NCBI RefSeq assembly: GCF_014698995.1
Contig: NZ_JACWZZ010000001.1
Span: forward strand, 1,846,564-1,910,563
DNA from: Hymenobacter duratus
Lineage (GTDB): Bacteria > Bacteroidota > Bacteroidia > Cytophagales > Hymenobacteraceae
Direction of reading: 5' to 3'
DNA: 64,000 nucleotides
Shown here: in pieces, positions 1-8,718 of the stretch
Layout of the letters: each line of letters begins with the position of its first letter
Position numbering within the stretch: the first letter of the stretch is position 1
The notes under the pieces: model-generated
Seen by the model: the letters and a program-made list of their open reading frames with translations, nothing else
What the model was told of the DNA's origin: nothing
Database searches by the model: none
Position numbers and translations under genes: made by a program

Positions 1-2
1 AG

Positions 3-173
3 AGTTCCCGCGTCACCACCGCTGGCGGCGGCCAGCTCACGCTCGGCGCGTTTACGGATGGCATCCTGACCGTGAAAGGAAACAGCAACGCCACGGCAGC
101 CGGCATGGTGATTCCGGATGTGCAGTGCACCAATGGCGTGGTGCACGTCATCGACCGGGTGTTGCTTCCATAA
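3..173 (+). CDS. Fasciclin (FAS1) domain protein, C-terminal fragment
   Basis: An open frame enters from the left edge and stops at 171-173. Its 56 visible residues end in a stretch reading NGVVHVIDRVLLP, the typical last strand of a FAS1 domain (H2 box with the ViDxVLLP ending). FAS1 proteins of Bacteroidota are usually secreted or lipid-anchored and act in adhesion. Only the C-terminus is present, so anchoring, number of FAS1 repeats and start cannot be judged. Confidence 0.8.
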   Translation, partial: SSRVTTAGGGQLTLGAFTDGILTVKGNSNATAAGMVIPDVQCTNGVVHVIDRVLLP

Positions 174-337
174 GCGAATAGCTTGAGCGAGTAGAACAGG
201 GAGTTTGGCGGCCGTTTCCGGCTGCCCGGCCAATTGTTCGGTGGCGCTGCCCGGTAGCGGGCGTACTTGCCGCCTGATTCCCGCCGTTGCTGCCTGCTCA
301 GCTGGGCTGCCGCGCACTCTGTCCATCTGCTTTCACT

Positions 338-1897
338 ATGAATAAGTTAAACTCTGCCTTCGTCTGGAGAGGCTTGTTGGGGCTGTTGCTGCTGCTCAGC
401 GGCGCGGCAGCCCGTGCCCAGGCGCCGGCTGGTGGCCGCTACTCGCTGGAAGGCCAGTGGAGAGGTGCCCTGACAGTGCCCGGCGGCAGCCTGCCGCTCA
501 TGATTACGATAACGGAGCTGGCCGACGGCAACCGTTTCGCGGTGCTGGATGTGCCCATGCAGCGTGTAAACCGGGAACCCATGACCGTGACGCCCCGTGG
601 CGATACGCTCATTTTCGAGGCGGAGCAGGCTGGCTGCCGCTTTGTGGGCCGCCGCACTCCCGATGGGCAGCAGCTGCTGGGTATCTGGCAGCAACCCGGC
701 TACGCTACGCCGCTCACGCTGCTGTTTGTGCCACCTGCCGCGGCAGCCGCCCCCAAGGCCTTTAAGTTTCCGCCGCCCTACCGCGTCGAGGAAGTGACGG
801 TGCCCAGCGTTACGGACCACCTGCGGCTGGCCGGCACGCTCACGGTACCAGCCGGCGAAGGGCCTTTCCCGGCCGTCGTGCTGCTTTCTGACCAGGATGC
901 CCAGACGCGGGATGCTCTCTACGGCGACTTTGCCCTATTCGGCAATCTGGCCGACTACCTCACCCGCCGGGGCGTGGCGGTGCTGCGGCTCGATGACCGG
1001 GGAACGGGCAAATCCGGCGGCGACTCGACGAAGGCGACCACCGAAGACCGGGTGCGGGATGCCCAGGCGGCGCTGGCGTTTCTTCGCTCCCGGCCGCTGC
1101 TCGATATTGCCCACATCGGCCTGATCGGGCACGGGGAGGGCGGTAATGTGGCGCTGCTGGCTGCCGCGCAGCCGCTGCCGCCCAGCTTTGTGGTGACGCT
1201 GGCCGCCGCCGGCCTGCCCGGCAACGAGCTGCTGACCCAGCAGCGCCCCTCGCTGCTGCTGCGTGCCGGCACACCCGATACGGCGCTGCTGAGTCTGGCG
1301 CGGCGGCAGGAGCAGGCCCTCGCGGAAGCACAGCAGAAAGCCGAAAAGCTGCGGGCTTCAGGCTCCAATGCTGCCCAGGTAGCTACCTATCTGGAGCAGC
1401 AGCGCATGCGGCAGCGGGTAGAAGAAAAAAAGCGCCTCGATGCCCAGCGCAAGCGCCGCCGTGCCATGCTTGATATCATTGCCAATACCGCCGACAACGC
1501 CCAGGCGCAGGCCATTGTGGCCAACATGGTGCGGCAGGATGCCCCGGCGCTGCCGCCGGAGGCCGTACTGACGGCCACCGCCCGCCTCACCTCGCCCTGG
1601 TACCGTTACTACCTTCGGTTTGATCCGCGCGATGAACTGGACAAAACCAAAACCGCCATACTGCTGCTGCACGGTACCGCCGACGATATGGTGGAAGGCC
1701 AGACCAACATGGACATCCTCGTGAAGGCCCTGAAAGGCAATTCGCGCGTGACGGCCCAGAAGATTGAAGGTGCCAACCACCTGTTCCAGGCTCCCACCAC
1801 CGAGTGGCCCCTCCTGAACGGCCAGCCCCGCCCCATCATTTCGCCCGCTGCTCTGGAGGCCATGCACTCCTGGATAATGGCCCATGTGAAGGAGTAG
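338..1897 (+). CDS. Secreted alpha/beta-hydrolase-fold protein lacking the serine nucleophile
   Basis: 519 residues from the ATG at 338, chosen because the signal peptide (MNKLNSAF.. to ARAQ, about residues 1-29) begins there; an upstream in-frame ATG at 287 would bury it. A small N-terminal domain of about 120 residues precedes an alpha/beta-hydrolase domain. The nucleophile elbow reads GHGEGG: the position normally holding serine in the GHSEGG motif is Gly266 (codon GGG at 1133-1135). The later acid region (LLHGTADDMVEG) and histidine region (EGANHLF) are intact. An Ala/Gln/Glu/Arg-rich helical insert lies around residues 330-390. Family members are esterases or peptidase-like hydrolases; with glycine here normal serine catalysis is not expected, so it may be a binding protein or use another chemistry. 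Convergent with the lipase gene downstream. Confidence 0.8.
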   Translation: MNKLNSAFVWRGLLGLLLLLSGAAARAQAPAGGRYSLEGQWRGALTVPGGSLPLMITITELADGNRFAVLDVPMQRVNREPMTVTPRGDTLIFEAEQAGCRFVGRRTPDGQQLLGIWQQPGYATPLTLLFVPPAAAAAPKAFKFPPPYRVEEVTVPSVTDHLRLAGTLTVPAGEGPFPAVVLLSDQDAQTRDALYGDFALFGNLADYLTRRGVAVLRLDDRGTGKSGGDSTKATTEDRVRDAQAALAFLRSRPLLDIAHIGLIGHGEGGNVALLAAAQPLPPSFVVTLAAAGLPGNELLTQQRPSLLLRAGTPDTALLSLARRQEQALAEAQQKAEKLRASGSNAAQVATYLEQQRMRQRVEEKKRLDAQRKRRRAMLDIIANTADNAQAQAIVANMVRQDAPALPPEAVLTATARLTSPWYRYYLRFDPRDELDKTKTAILLLHGTADDMVEGQTNMDILVKALKGNSRVTAQKIEGANHLFQAPTTEWPLLNGQPRPIISPAALEAMHSWIMAHVKE

Positions 1898-1917
1898 AAT
1901 ATGCCGTACAAGTAAAC

Positions 1918-1992
1918 TAGCCAGAAACTCCTAACAGGCAACGGCCATCTACCCAGGGTAGATGGCCGTTGCCTGTTAGGAGTTTCTGGCTA
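1918..1992. terminator. Perfect 37-bp palindrome between convergent genes
   Basis: Left arm 1918-1954 and right arm 1956-1992 are exact reverse complements around a single unpaired base. The right arm contains the stop codon of the minus-strand lipase gene. The core (about 15 bp, GC-rich) resembles a bidirectional terminator, but there is no U tract and the arms are much longer than termination needs. Confidence 0.75.
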
Positions 1993-3114
1993 AATATGGT
2001 CGCGCAGGTACTGGTATACTTCTGGGTTGGAAAGGAGTGTGCCATGATGCAGCTTCGGAAACACGCGGGTGCTGATGAGTTGCTCCGGCGGCAGGCCCGG
2101 GTCGCCGAAGACGCGGCCCAGGGCGCTGCCCGCACCCACCAGCCCGTCGCCGAAGTAGTCGTGCAGGGCGGAATTGGCGGTTTTCAGCAACGAGCCCACC
2201 AGCACGTGGTAGCTCACCCCAGGTAGCGGTGGCACCAGCGTGCGGGGCGGAAACAGGTCGTCGGCGTGCGGGTCCTGCCAGTCCTCATCCACCAGAATGG
2301 CGTGGCGCAGGTCTTTGATGCCGTTGCTGCGCTTGTCGATCAGGCCACTGATGAAGCGGGTGGGCCGCAGATTGATTTTGCGCAGGACCACGGACGTGAA
2401 ATGGCTGTTTTGTTCCAGAAACGACCCATCGTTGGGGACGCCCAGCAGAAACACATCCTGGAGATGCGTCAGCCAGTGCGCTGGAACTGCTTGTTCCGGC
2501 TTACTTGCTGAGGCCACGGACCCCTGCTGTGTCTCCAGAGAAGCATAGTAGCCCGCGCTTCGGATAACGAGGCCGCCCATACTGTGGCCCACCAGGGTCA
2601 GCGGCCCAACTGCATCGGGATAGGTGCTAAGGAGTTCCGTGAGCAGATTGCTGAGCAGCTGGCCGTTCTGGGAGATGTGCAGGCCGCTGTTGTAGCGCAC
2701 GTAGAGGCAGATGGCGCCGGTGTCCTGCTGCAGCCGGGGGCCGTAGCGCAACCCGTCCGGCGAGCCGGCCTGCCAGATTACCTCGTCGCCCATCAGGCCG
2801 TGCAGAAACACCACTACTTTGCGAGGGCCGGTGGCGGCAGGTTCCAGGCGGAGCGCTGCCACTGGCACATCGGTGCTGTGGCGGCGGAAACTCATCTGGA
2901 TGGCGCGTCGGTCCTGCCGCTCGGCCAGCTGGTCGCCGAAAGCGCCGTTGAGAACCGGTAGCGTGAAGTGCCGGTTTTCCTGCCCCGTCCGATAGAGGTA
3001 GCCGGCCGTGTTGAACGGCAGTAGCGCCGCGCGGCCCATGGCCTGGGTGGCACGCCGCCAGCGCGAAGGCTGTTTTTCGGGTTGTGAATCGGGAGAAGGC
3101 AGGTCTTCGGTCAC
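1990..3114 (-). CDS. Lipase/esterase-like alpha/beta hydrolase
   Basis: 374 residues. The hydrolase core begins near residue 98 with the oxyanion strand VVFLHGLMGDE; the nucleophile motif GHSMGG places the catalytic serine at residue 178, and a histidine candidate lies in the LHHGTLL stretch near the C-terminus. The first 60 residues are basic and carry no clear signal peptide, so a cytoplasmic or membrane-associated location is likely. The family (triacylglycerol lipase, PGAP1-like) hydrolyses ester bonds of lipids; substrate unknown. Its ATG overlaps the stop codon of the upstream T9SS protein gene in an ATGA arrangement (3111-3114), which predicts translational coupling. Confidence 0.85.
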   Translation of the reverse strand: MTEDLPSPDSQPEKQPSRWRRATQAMGRAALLPFNTAGYLYRTGQENRHFTLPVLNGAFGDQLAERQDRRAIQMSFRRHSTDVPVAALRLEPAATGPRKVVVFLHGLMGDEVIWQAGSPDGLRYGPRLQQDTGAICLYVRYNSGLHISQNGQLLSNLLTELLSTYPDAVGPLTLVGHSMGGLVIRSAGYYASLETQQGSVASASKPEQAVPAHWLTHLQDVFLLGVPNDGSFLEQNSHFTSVVLRKINLRPTRFISGLIDKRSNGIKDLRHAILVDEDWQDPHADDLFPPRTLVPPLPGVSYHVLVGSLLKTANSALHDYFGDGLVGAGSALGRVFGDPGLPPEQLISTRVFPKLHHGTLLSNPEVYQYLRDHI

Positions 3115-4022
3115 GGAATGAGGAGTTTGCGCGTCAGCAGGCCATCGGGCGTGCTGAGGTGCAACAGATACACGCCGGCCCGCAGCCCACGTAAATCTAC
3201 GGTCCGGCCGCTTGCCGCGTTGAGCGGGGCCGCTTGCTGCTGGAACACAAGCCGGCCCATGCTGTCATAAACCCGGCAGGGAGCCGTAGCGAGCATCGGG
3301 TGCGACAAAGAAGCCAGAAAAAATTCGCCGCTACTGCTGGGGTTTGGGTAAACGCTGAGCGCCGCGGCTACTGCCGCCGGTGCTACTGCGGCCACGCTGC
3401 CGGTCAGGGCTACCTCATCTATCCACAGCGCCGAGCTGGCCGCCACACCTCCCGTGCCACAGAGGAAGAACAGCCGGAGCGAGTCCGGGGCCTGACCGAG
3501 GGCATAGGAAATCGGGACGGAAATCTGGCCGTAGGCGGCGCGGGCGGGCAAAATAGTGGCGCCGGCTCCGATTATCTGCGCGGCCTGGCCGCCACCGCGG
3601 GTCAGGGCCACGTACACGCCCGCTGAGTCGTTGGCGGCCAGTGTGAGCTTGTACCAGAACTGCAGCGTGGCCGGCCGGCTCGTGTACGGAATGCCGCCAA
3701 CGCCAAACGTGCTGGACGTAAGAAAGCGCGAACCCAGGATCAGAAATGCCGGGAAAGGCAATCCAAACAGGGTTTTGCTTTCCATTTTGGCCGCGAAGCT
3801 GCCCGCATAGCTCTCCGTGCTTTTCGTGACGGTTCCCAGCGAAATCGGAATGCCCTGGCCACCATAAATGGCATCGGTGGTGAGCCAGCTGGCCGGGTAC
3901 TCGGTGCCCGCCTGCGTGGTCCAGGTTTCGAAGCCGGCATTGGGCACACTTTGGGCCACGGCAGGACGGACCATCCATCCACCGAAACACAGTACTACAG
4001 CGAGAAGTAGCAGGTTTTTCAT
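3111..4022 (-). CDS. Secreted protein with PCMD-like domain and T9SS sorting tail
   Basis: 303 residues. Signal peptide about 1-24 (ending AVAQ). The body begins PNAGFETW and resembles the carbohydrate-binding PCMD-type beta-sandwich found in Bacteroidota surface proteins. The last 80 residues form a type A C-terminal sorting domain (VYPNPSSSGEF near its start, TRKLLIP at the end), which directs export and surface attachment by the type IX secretion system. It is paralogous in layout to the protein at 4222-5187 and is translationally coupled to the lipase gene that follows it, suggesting joint expression. Confidence 0.85.
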   Translation of the reverse strand: MKNLLLLAVVLCFGGWMVRPAVAQSVPNAGFETWTTQAGTEYPASWLTTDAIYGGQGIPISLGTVTKSTESYAGSFAAKMESKTLFGLPFPAFLILGSRFLTSSTFGVGGIPYTSRPATLQFWYKLTLAANDSAGVYVALTRGGGQAAQIIGAGATILPARAAYGQISVPISYALGQAPDSLRLFFLCGTGGVAASSALWIDEVALTGSVAAVAPAAVAAALSVYPNPSSSGEFFLASLSHPMLATAPCRVYDSMGRLVFQQQAAPLNAASGRTVDLRGLRAGVYLLHLSTPDGLLTRKLLIP

Positions 4023-4157
4023 AGCAGTAGGGCTTAGGCAAAACAGTGTTCCGGCAACTGTTCACCGGAATACTATAAATATAATGCTTGTGCTATGTGT
4101 TTTTTATCACATAATCGGGTGATTGAGAGGCAGTATTCGGGGGTGTCGCAAAGAAGA

Positions 4158-4199
4158 AAGCGCCCCGGTGGCTGGTTGTCACCAGCCACCGGGGCGCTT
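4158..4199 (-). terminator. Intrinsic terminator after the 4222-5187 gene
   Basis: A perfect 19-bp stem (4158-4176 with 4181-4199) and 4-base loop, flanked on the minus-strand downstream side by a short T-rich run (TTTCTTCTTT). It lies 22 bases after the stop codon of the 4222-5187 gene. Confidence 0.75.
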
Positions 4200-4221
4200 G
4201 TACTGCCTGTTCTCCCCGTGG

Positions 4222-5187
4222 TTACTGCGTCATCAGTTTCTGCACCGCAAAGCCGTCAGGCGTATCCAGGCGCAGCGTATAGAGGCCGGCGGGCTGGGCC
4301 TGAAGGTCCAGCGTACGCGGGCCGGAAGTGCGGGCCGCCGGCTGCTGCAGAACTACGCGGCCCAGGGCGTCCAGTACGGTTAGTGAGGCCGTGGCCAGCA
4401 CATTATCGTGGCCCACGGCGGCCAGCGTAAACAGTCCTGACGCGCTGGGATTGGGGTAGGCCTGAAGCGAAGCCGTAAGCTGGGTGTTGCGGGTGGCGGC
4501 CACGGTGCCACTCATCACCACGTCATCCACTACCAGCACCGTCCCGACTGTAGGGGCCACCGAAAATCCGGAGGCGAAAGCAATATGAATAGAGTCGGGG
4601 GCCAGGGAAGACGCATATTGCAGCGGAATAGTACCCAAGCTGTAGCTGGCCTCCGGCAGCAGGCGCAGGCTGCCGGAGGCAATGGTCTGCACGTTGCCGC
4701 CCACCGTGCGGGTCAGCGAAACCAGCGCATACGCCGAATCGGCCAGGGCATTGGCACCCGTGAGCTTGTAGTAAAACTGCATGCTGGCCGCACGCGTGGT
4801 GAAGGGCAGGCCGCCTACCGCGCTTACGTCGCGGCTGCCCGCAATGTCAATGGCCGTTGCATCGACGCTGCCCAGCACAATACCGCCGGGAACCGGCCCG
4901 ATCAACGAGCCCAGAAACGGGTCGAGCTTGGTTTCCATGCGCGCCGCAAAAGCCCCCGTGCGGCTACCCGCATCCTTGGCCGTCGTGACGCTGGTGTAGA
5001 GGCCGCCAAAGACGGGCACCGTTTTGATAGCCTCATCGATGGTGCTCCAGCTCTGCGGAACTTCCAGCGTGCTGCGCGTAATCCAGGTATCGAGCGTGCC
5101 ATTGGGCACGGTGGTAGTCTGGGCAGAAACGGTGGTTGCCGTGAGCAGGCTCAAGGCGGCAGCCAGGTTGCGTAGGCTTGTTTTCAT
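4222..5187 (-). CDS. Secreted protein with PCMD-like domain and T9SS sorting tail, paralogue
   Basis: 321 residues from the ATG at 5187, which starts a good signal peptide (MKTSLRNLAAALSLLTATT..SAQ). The body begins PNGTLDTW, parallel to PNAGFETW in the neighbour at 3111-4022, and the C-terminus has the sorting signature AYPNPSASGLFTL followed by a final VQKLMTQ. The two neighbours are tandem paralogues of similar domain order but clearly diverged sequence. Predicted to be T9SS cargo displayed on or released from the outer surface; ligand unknown. It has its own terminator. Confidence 0.82.
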   Translation of the reverse strand: MKTSLRNLAAALSLLTATTVSAQTTTVPNGTLDTWITRSTLEVPQSWSTIDEAIKTVPVFGGLYTSVTTAKDAGSRTGAFAARMETKLDPFLGSLIGPVPGGIVLGSVDATAIDIAGSRDVSAVGGLPFTTRAASMQFYYKLTGANALADSAYALVSLTRTVGGNVQTIASGSLRLLPEASYSLGTIPLQYASSLAPDSIHIAFASGFSVAPTVGTVLVVDDVVMSGTVAATRNTQLTASLQAYPNPSASGLFTLAAVGHDNVLATASLTVLDALGRVVLQQPAARTSGPRTLDLQAQPAGLYTLRLDTPDGFAVQKLMTQ

Positions 5188-5313
5188 TAGAATAAAGAAG
5201 AAGTGAAAGACAATGCGTTGTGTTTCCAAGGATGCAGCTGGCTGGCAGCTGGTTGCTTTCCGGGATGCAAAATACTTGATTATTCTATGTTGAATATGGA
5301 TGTAAACGAGTGG

Positions 5314-6147
5314 TTATTTGGGACGCCAGACAAAAATAGAGGCCAGACCCGCCACAAGTCCGGTGAGGAGCCCCCCGATATGAGCGGCATTGTCGGTGCC
5401 GGCCGGGCCTTCGAGGCCGCCCACCAGACTGCTGAGCGCGAAATACAGCAGCAGTCCCAGCATACCGGCGCGTTCCTGCCGGCTTAGCGCGGTCCGTTGG
5501 GTCAGCAGCAAGGCCAGCAGCAGCCCGTAGAGGCCGAATATTGCGCCGGATGCTCCCACTGAGTTTACGCCCTGCGTGTGCCACCAAAGGCTGGTCAGGC
5601 TGCCCCCGATGCCGCTCAGCAAATAAATCAGCAGCCAGCGCCAATGCCCCGCTTTGCCTTCAGCCATCAGGCCCAGCAGCAGCAGCGCGCTCATATTAAG
5701 GAGCAGATGTGCCGGGCCGCCGTGCAGAAAAATGCTGGTCAGGAGCCGCCAGGGCTGCTGGGGCGTCAGGGAGGAAACGTTGGAGCCCCAGGCCACCAGA
5801 GCGGCTCCCGCTGGCGCCAGCATATTAACTCCGCTTAACCCCATCAGCAGGAACACCGCCAGATTGGCATTCAGCAGCCAGGGCGTAACGCGGTAGCCTG
5901 ACCGCGGCCAGAGCATGGCCCGGACTACCTGCGCGCCCTGCTCCAGCCAATGTGTGTCCGGTACAGGAACTGCCGGTGGGCGGGGCGGGGCAGCTTCTGG
6001 CAGCTCATCCGGAATCAGGCCTCTGCGCTGCAGCTCCTGCACGGCTGCCGTACCGATGGCCGCCGGGTAGCGGGCCGCGTGCTGTGCGAGGTAGAGCAGC
6101 TCCGCATCGGTTTTGTCGGCGAGCGGACCGGGGGGAGGAGTTTCCAT
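5314..6147 (-). CDS. Rhomboid family intramembrane serine protease
   Basis: 277 residues. A soluble N-terminal module (residues 12-47, KTDAELLYLAQH.. to QRRGLIPD) precedes six or so transmembrane segments. Rhomboid hallmarks are all present: HGGPAHLLLNM in TM2 (Asn151), GASGAIFG with catalytic Ser200, and NAAHIGG with catalytic His256. Rhomboids cut membrane proteins within or beside the bilayer. The N-terminal module recurs almost unchanged in the membrane protein at 7330-8184, so the module is probably a binding or targeting unit shared by the two. Confidence 0.92.
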   Translation of the reverse strand: METPPPGPLADKTDAELLYLAQHAARYPAAIGTAAVQELQRRGLIPDELPEAAPPRPPAVPVPDTHWLEQGAQVVRAMLWPRSGYRVTPWLLNANLAVFLLMGLSGVNMLAPAGAALVAWGSNVSSLTPQQPWRLLTSIFLHGGPAHLLLNMSALLLLGLMAEGKAGHWRWLLIYLLSGIGGSLTSLWWHTQGVNSVGASGAIFGLYGLLLALLLTQRTALSRQERAGMLGLLLYFALSSLVGGLEGPAGTDNAAHIGGLLTGLVAGLASIFVWRPK

Positions 6148-6445
6148 GCGGCGGGAGTGCCCAAACTAGGCTTCCGGCAGCTCACAAGAACCGTCCCATG
6201 CTCGCGCCAGACCAGCACAGTCTGCCAGAATAGCCACCCCCAGTATGCTATTCCTCTTTGGCAGCTACGCAGGCAAAACCGGATTCAGCCTCTGCTGCTA
6301 CCCGGCAGAAAGTAAAAGCGGGGAACAGGGGACAGATTCAACCGGTATTTACTTATTTTGCTAATATTCTTAATAATAACGTGGTATATTGTTGATGTTT
6401 TATAGTACTCCTGGCGGGCTGGTTGTGCGCCTTTTTGTCATTGAC

Positions 6446-7309
6446 ATGTTTCCATCTTTCGCAGTTGCCGCACGTGCGCAAGCACAACGGTACCTGGCGT
6501 ATCCTCTCTATCAGAGTGCCCGCTCGCGGGCTTCCTTCACACAATCGGGCCTGGCACTGAAAGAAGTGCGGATGAGCTTCCGGCAGTTCTTTACTTGGTC
6601 CAGTCCGGTCGTTTCGGCATTGCGGAGCCTGAAATACGTGCTGGTAGGGCTCGTGCGCCTACCCCTGGGCCGCAGCGTGCGGCTGAGCTACGGCTACACC
6701 GGCGAAGATCGGCTCATAGAATCACTGTTGAAGCCGTTGGTTACGCACAACGGCTACTATGTGGAGGTCGGCTGCAACGAGCCCCGGTTCATTTCCAACA
6801 CGTTTCTGCTGTATCGGCGCGGCTGGCGCGGCATCTGCATTGATGCCAACGAGCAGCTGATCCGAAAATACCAACGGATTCGCCCCCGCGACCAGGCGGT
6901 TTGCGCTTTTGTGGCGCACAGCACGCAGGCGCTGAGCTACATGGAGTTTGCCAACAACGTGCTGTCTACCGCCGACCTGCAGTATGTGCCGCAGTATCTG
7001 GCGGAAGGGCAGCAGATATCCCGCACCCGGCAGGTGCAGCCCTATTCGCTCACCGCCATTCTGGCCGCCCGCAACGCTCCGGCCCGCTTCGACCTGCTGG
7101 CTATTGATGCGGAGGAGTTCGACCTGTCGGTGCTGCAGTCGTTGGATTTTGGGCGGTACCGGCCGCGGCTGGTGGTTGTTGAGGCCGAGGATTTCGACCC
7201 GATTCAGCCGCTGGCGCACCCCATCTGCGCTTTTCTGCTGCCGCTGGGCTACAGGCTGAAAGGCAGCCTGCTGAAGAACCTATACTTCATGGACGTATCC
7301 GTCAGCTAA
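6446..7309 (+). CDS. FkbM family methyltransferase
   Basis: 287 residues from the ATG at 6446; ATG 6395 and ATG 6572 are alternatives and nothing visible settles the choice. The FkbM core starts near VEVGCNEP (SAM-binding motif I region), followed by SNTFLLYRRGWRG and CIDAN, and ends with LAIDAEEFDLSVLQ and VVVEAE, a close match to the family pattern of a class I SAM-dependent O-methyltransferase. Members methylate sugars in glycans, polyketides or lipids. No glycosyltransferase cluster is adjacent, so the substrate is open. Confidence 0.85.
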   Translation: MFPSFAVAARAQAQRYLAYPLYQSARSRASFTQSGLALKEVRMSFRQFFTWSSPVVSALRSLKYVLVGLVRLPLGRSVRLSYGYTGEDRLIESLLKPLVTHNGYYVEVGCNEPRFISNTFLLYRRGWRGICIDANEQLIRKYQRIRPRDQAVCAFVAHSTQALSYMEFANNVLSTADLQYVPQYLAEGQQISRTRQVQPYSLTAILAARNAPARFDLLAIDAEEFDLSVLQSLDFGRYRPRLVVVEAEDFDPIQPLAHPICAFLLPLGYRLKGSLLKNLYFMDVSVS

Positions 7310-7329
7310 GCAGCCTGCCCGTCGAAACA

Positions 7330-8184
7330 TTACAGGGAAGTACCGCGGCGGAGGCCGGCAGCCCACTTTTCGCGGCTCAGCAGTGCCTCATGCATTGTGG
7401 TGGCCGAGTCGCGCAGGGTCGTCAGATACTCATTGTAAACCGGCTGGCCGTCCTCAAACCGCCCCTTTATGCTTTGCAGCAGCTCAATGCGCAGATAGGC
7501 GCCGCGGCGCATCACATCCATCCGTTTGGCCAGTACCGGCGTCAGCCCGTGGTCGTAGACGAGGGCTTTGGTAAGGCGGCGCCATTCTTCCACCACCGTC
7601 ACCGTCTGGCCGGGCAGCGCAGAGTCGGGGGCCGTTTGGCGCACCCGGTCCAGCAGGTACAGGGTCTGGTTTTCGGCCTTCCAGTAGCGTTCGGCCAGCA
7701 GCCGGTATTTGCGGGTAGCCGTGGTATCGAGGGTGCGCTCGGAGGCGGGTAGCTGGCGCATTTCCTGCGCAATCTGGGTGCGGGTGAGCGAGTCGAAGGA
7801 CGGAATTAGATGGGTTTCCACGGTTTTCAGCACTGCGGGCGCATCCTTGGCCTGTTGGGCCAGTTCGTCCTGCCGGGTCTTGTTGCCGCGCAGGCTTTTC
7901 CAGTACAGGCCGCTGCCCAGCAGCAGCACGGCCAGCACGGTAACCCACACGCCCGGCCGCTGCCACCACATCGGCTCCTCCGAATCGTCGTAGGGCGGCA
8001 GGTGCGCGCCCATGGGCTGAGGCTCGACTTCCGGATCGGGGTTGAGGCCCCGGCGACGCAACTCCCGGCGGGCCGTGCTGACCAGGTCGGGGTGATACAG
8101 CTCGGGGTGCTGCGCGAGAAACAGCAGCTCCGCATCGGTTTTCTGGGTGAAAAACTCGGATTCGGGAGAAGAGGAAGCGGCCAT
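7330..8184 (-). CDS. Single-pass membrane protein sharing the rhomboid N-terminal module
   Basis: 284 residues from the ATG at 8184 (MAASSSPES..); a longer reading upstream has no support. Residues 15-50 match residues 12-47 of the nearby rhomboid protease without gaps (21 of 36 identical). After an acidic Pro-rich linker comes one transmembrane helix (about residues 78-95, VWVTVLAVLLLGSGLYW) and then a long helical domain rich in Arg, Glu and Gln. No enzyme motif is recognisable. Convergent with the FkbM gene, with only 20 bases between stops. Confidence 0.75.
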   Translation of the reverse strand: MAASSSPESEFFTQKTDAELLFLAQHPELYHPDLVSTARRELRRRGLNPDPEVEPQPMGAHLPPYDDSEEPMWWQRPGVWVTVLAVLLLGSGLYWKSLRGNKTRQDELAQQAKDAPAVLKTVETHLIPSFDSLTRTQIAQEMRQLPASERTLDTTATRKYRLLAERYWKAENQTLYLLDRVRQTAPDSALPGQTVTVVEEWRRLTKALVYDHGLTPVLAKRMDVMRRGAYLRIELLQSIKGRFEDGQPVYNEYLTTLRDSATTMHEALLSREKWAAGLRRGTSL

Positions 8185-8351
8185 GCCGGGATAAAAAACG
8201 GATAGAAATCGGAAACCAACCCCCAAGTTGGCAAAAAGCCGCCGCACTACCATGCGCTGCAGGCCAACGCCGCTCCCGGCTGGTGCGTATAGCCCGGCAG
8301 ACTCTCTCCCGTCACCGCAACCCAAGCACTTCCCCCTTATCCTTTCTTCCG

Positions 8352-8636
8352 ATGGCACAAGACCAGCAACAACCGCAGACCGATAACCAGAATCCTACCC
8401 AGAAAGCCGACGCGGAGCGCCAGGGCAACTCTATCAGCACGGCAGGCCGCATTCCTGGCCAAGCCGACCCGGATTCCAACGCCAACGGCAACCCCGAAGC
8501 TACTAGCACCCAGGAAAGCATGGGCGACGGCTCCGGTATCCGTGGCGACTATGGCAACAGCAGCCAAACCAATGGCGCCGAAGGCACCTCCGAAGCCGAT
8601 GCTGACGGAGCCCCCGCCAAGAAAAACGACCAATAA
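8352..8636 (+). CDS. Small disordered hydrophilic protein
   Basis: 94 residues from ATG 8352, rich in Gln, Asn, Asp, Gly and Ser, with no hydrophobic segment and an ending KKNDQ. Composition is that of an intrinsically disordered stress or desiccation protein, but there is no repeat that would identify a hydrophilin family. The function is unknown; the frame is supported by codon use and a sensible gap before the next gene. Confidence 0.6.
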   Translation: MAQDQQQPQTDNQNPTQKADAERQGNSISTAGRIPGQADPDSNANGNPEATSTQESMGDGSGIRGDYGNSSQTNGAEGTSEADADGAPAKKNDQ

Positions 8637-8671
8637 GCTACATAGCCTAGCTGACCGGGTTACCCACTTTT

Positions 8672-8718
8672 GAAGCCTCATATGCCGGAAGATTCTATCT
8701 TTCGGCACATGAGGCTTC
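8672..8718 (+). other. Hairpin overlapping the start of the serine hydrolase gene
   Basis: GAAGCCTCAT (8672-8681) pairs with ATGAGGCTTC (8709-8718), with an inner GCCG/CGGC extension. The right arm includes the likely ATG at 8709. It can be read as a terminator for the small gene upstream or as a structure that hides the start codon. Confidence 0.5.

Noticed and set aside
5268..5274. TATTTTG before the 5187 gene as a promoter
   Set aside because: The spacer inside the box is one base instead of two and no -33 partner is placed correctly.
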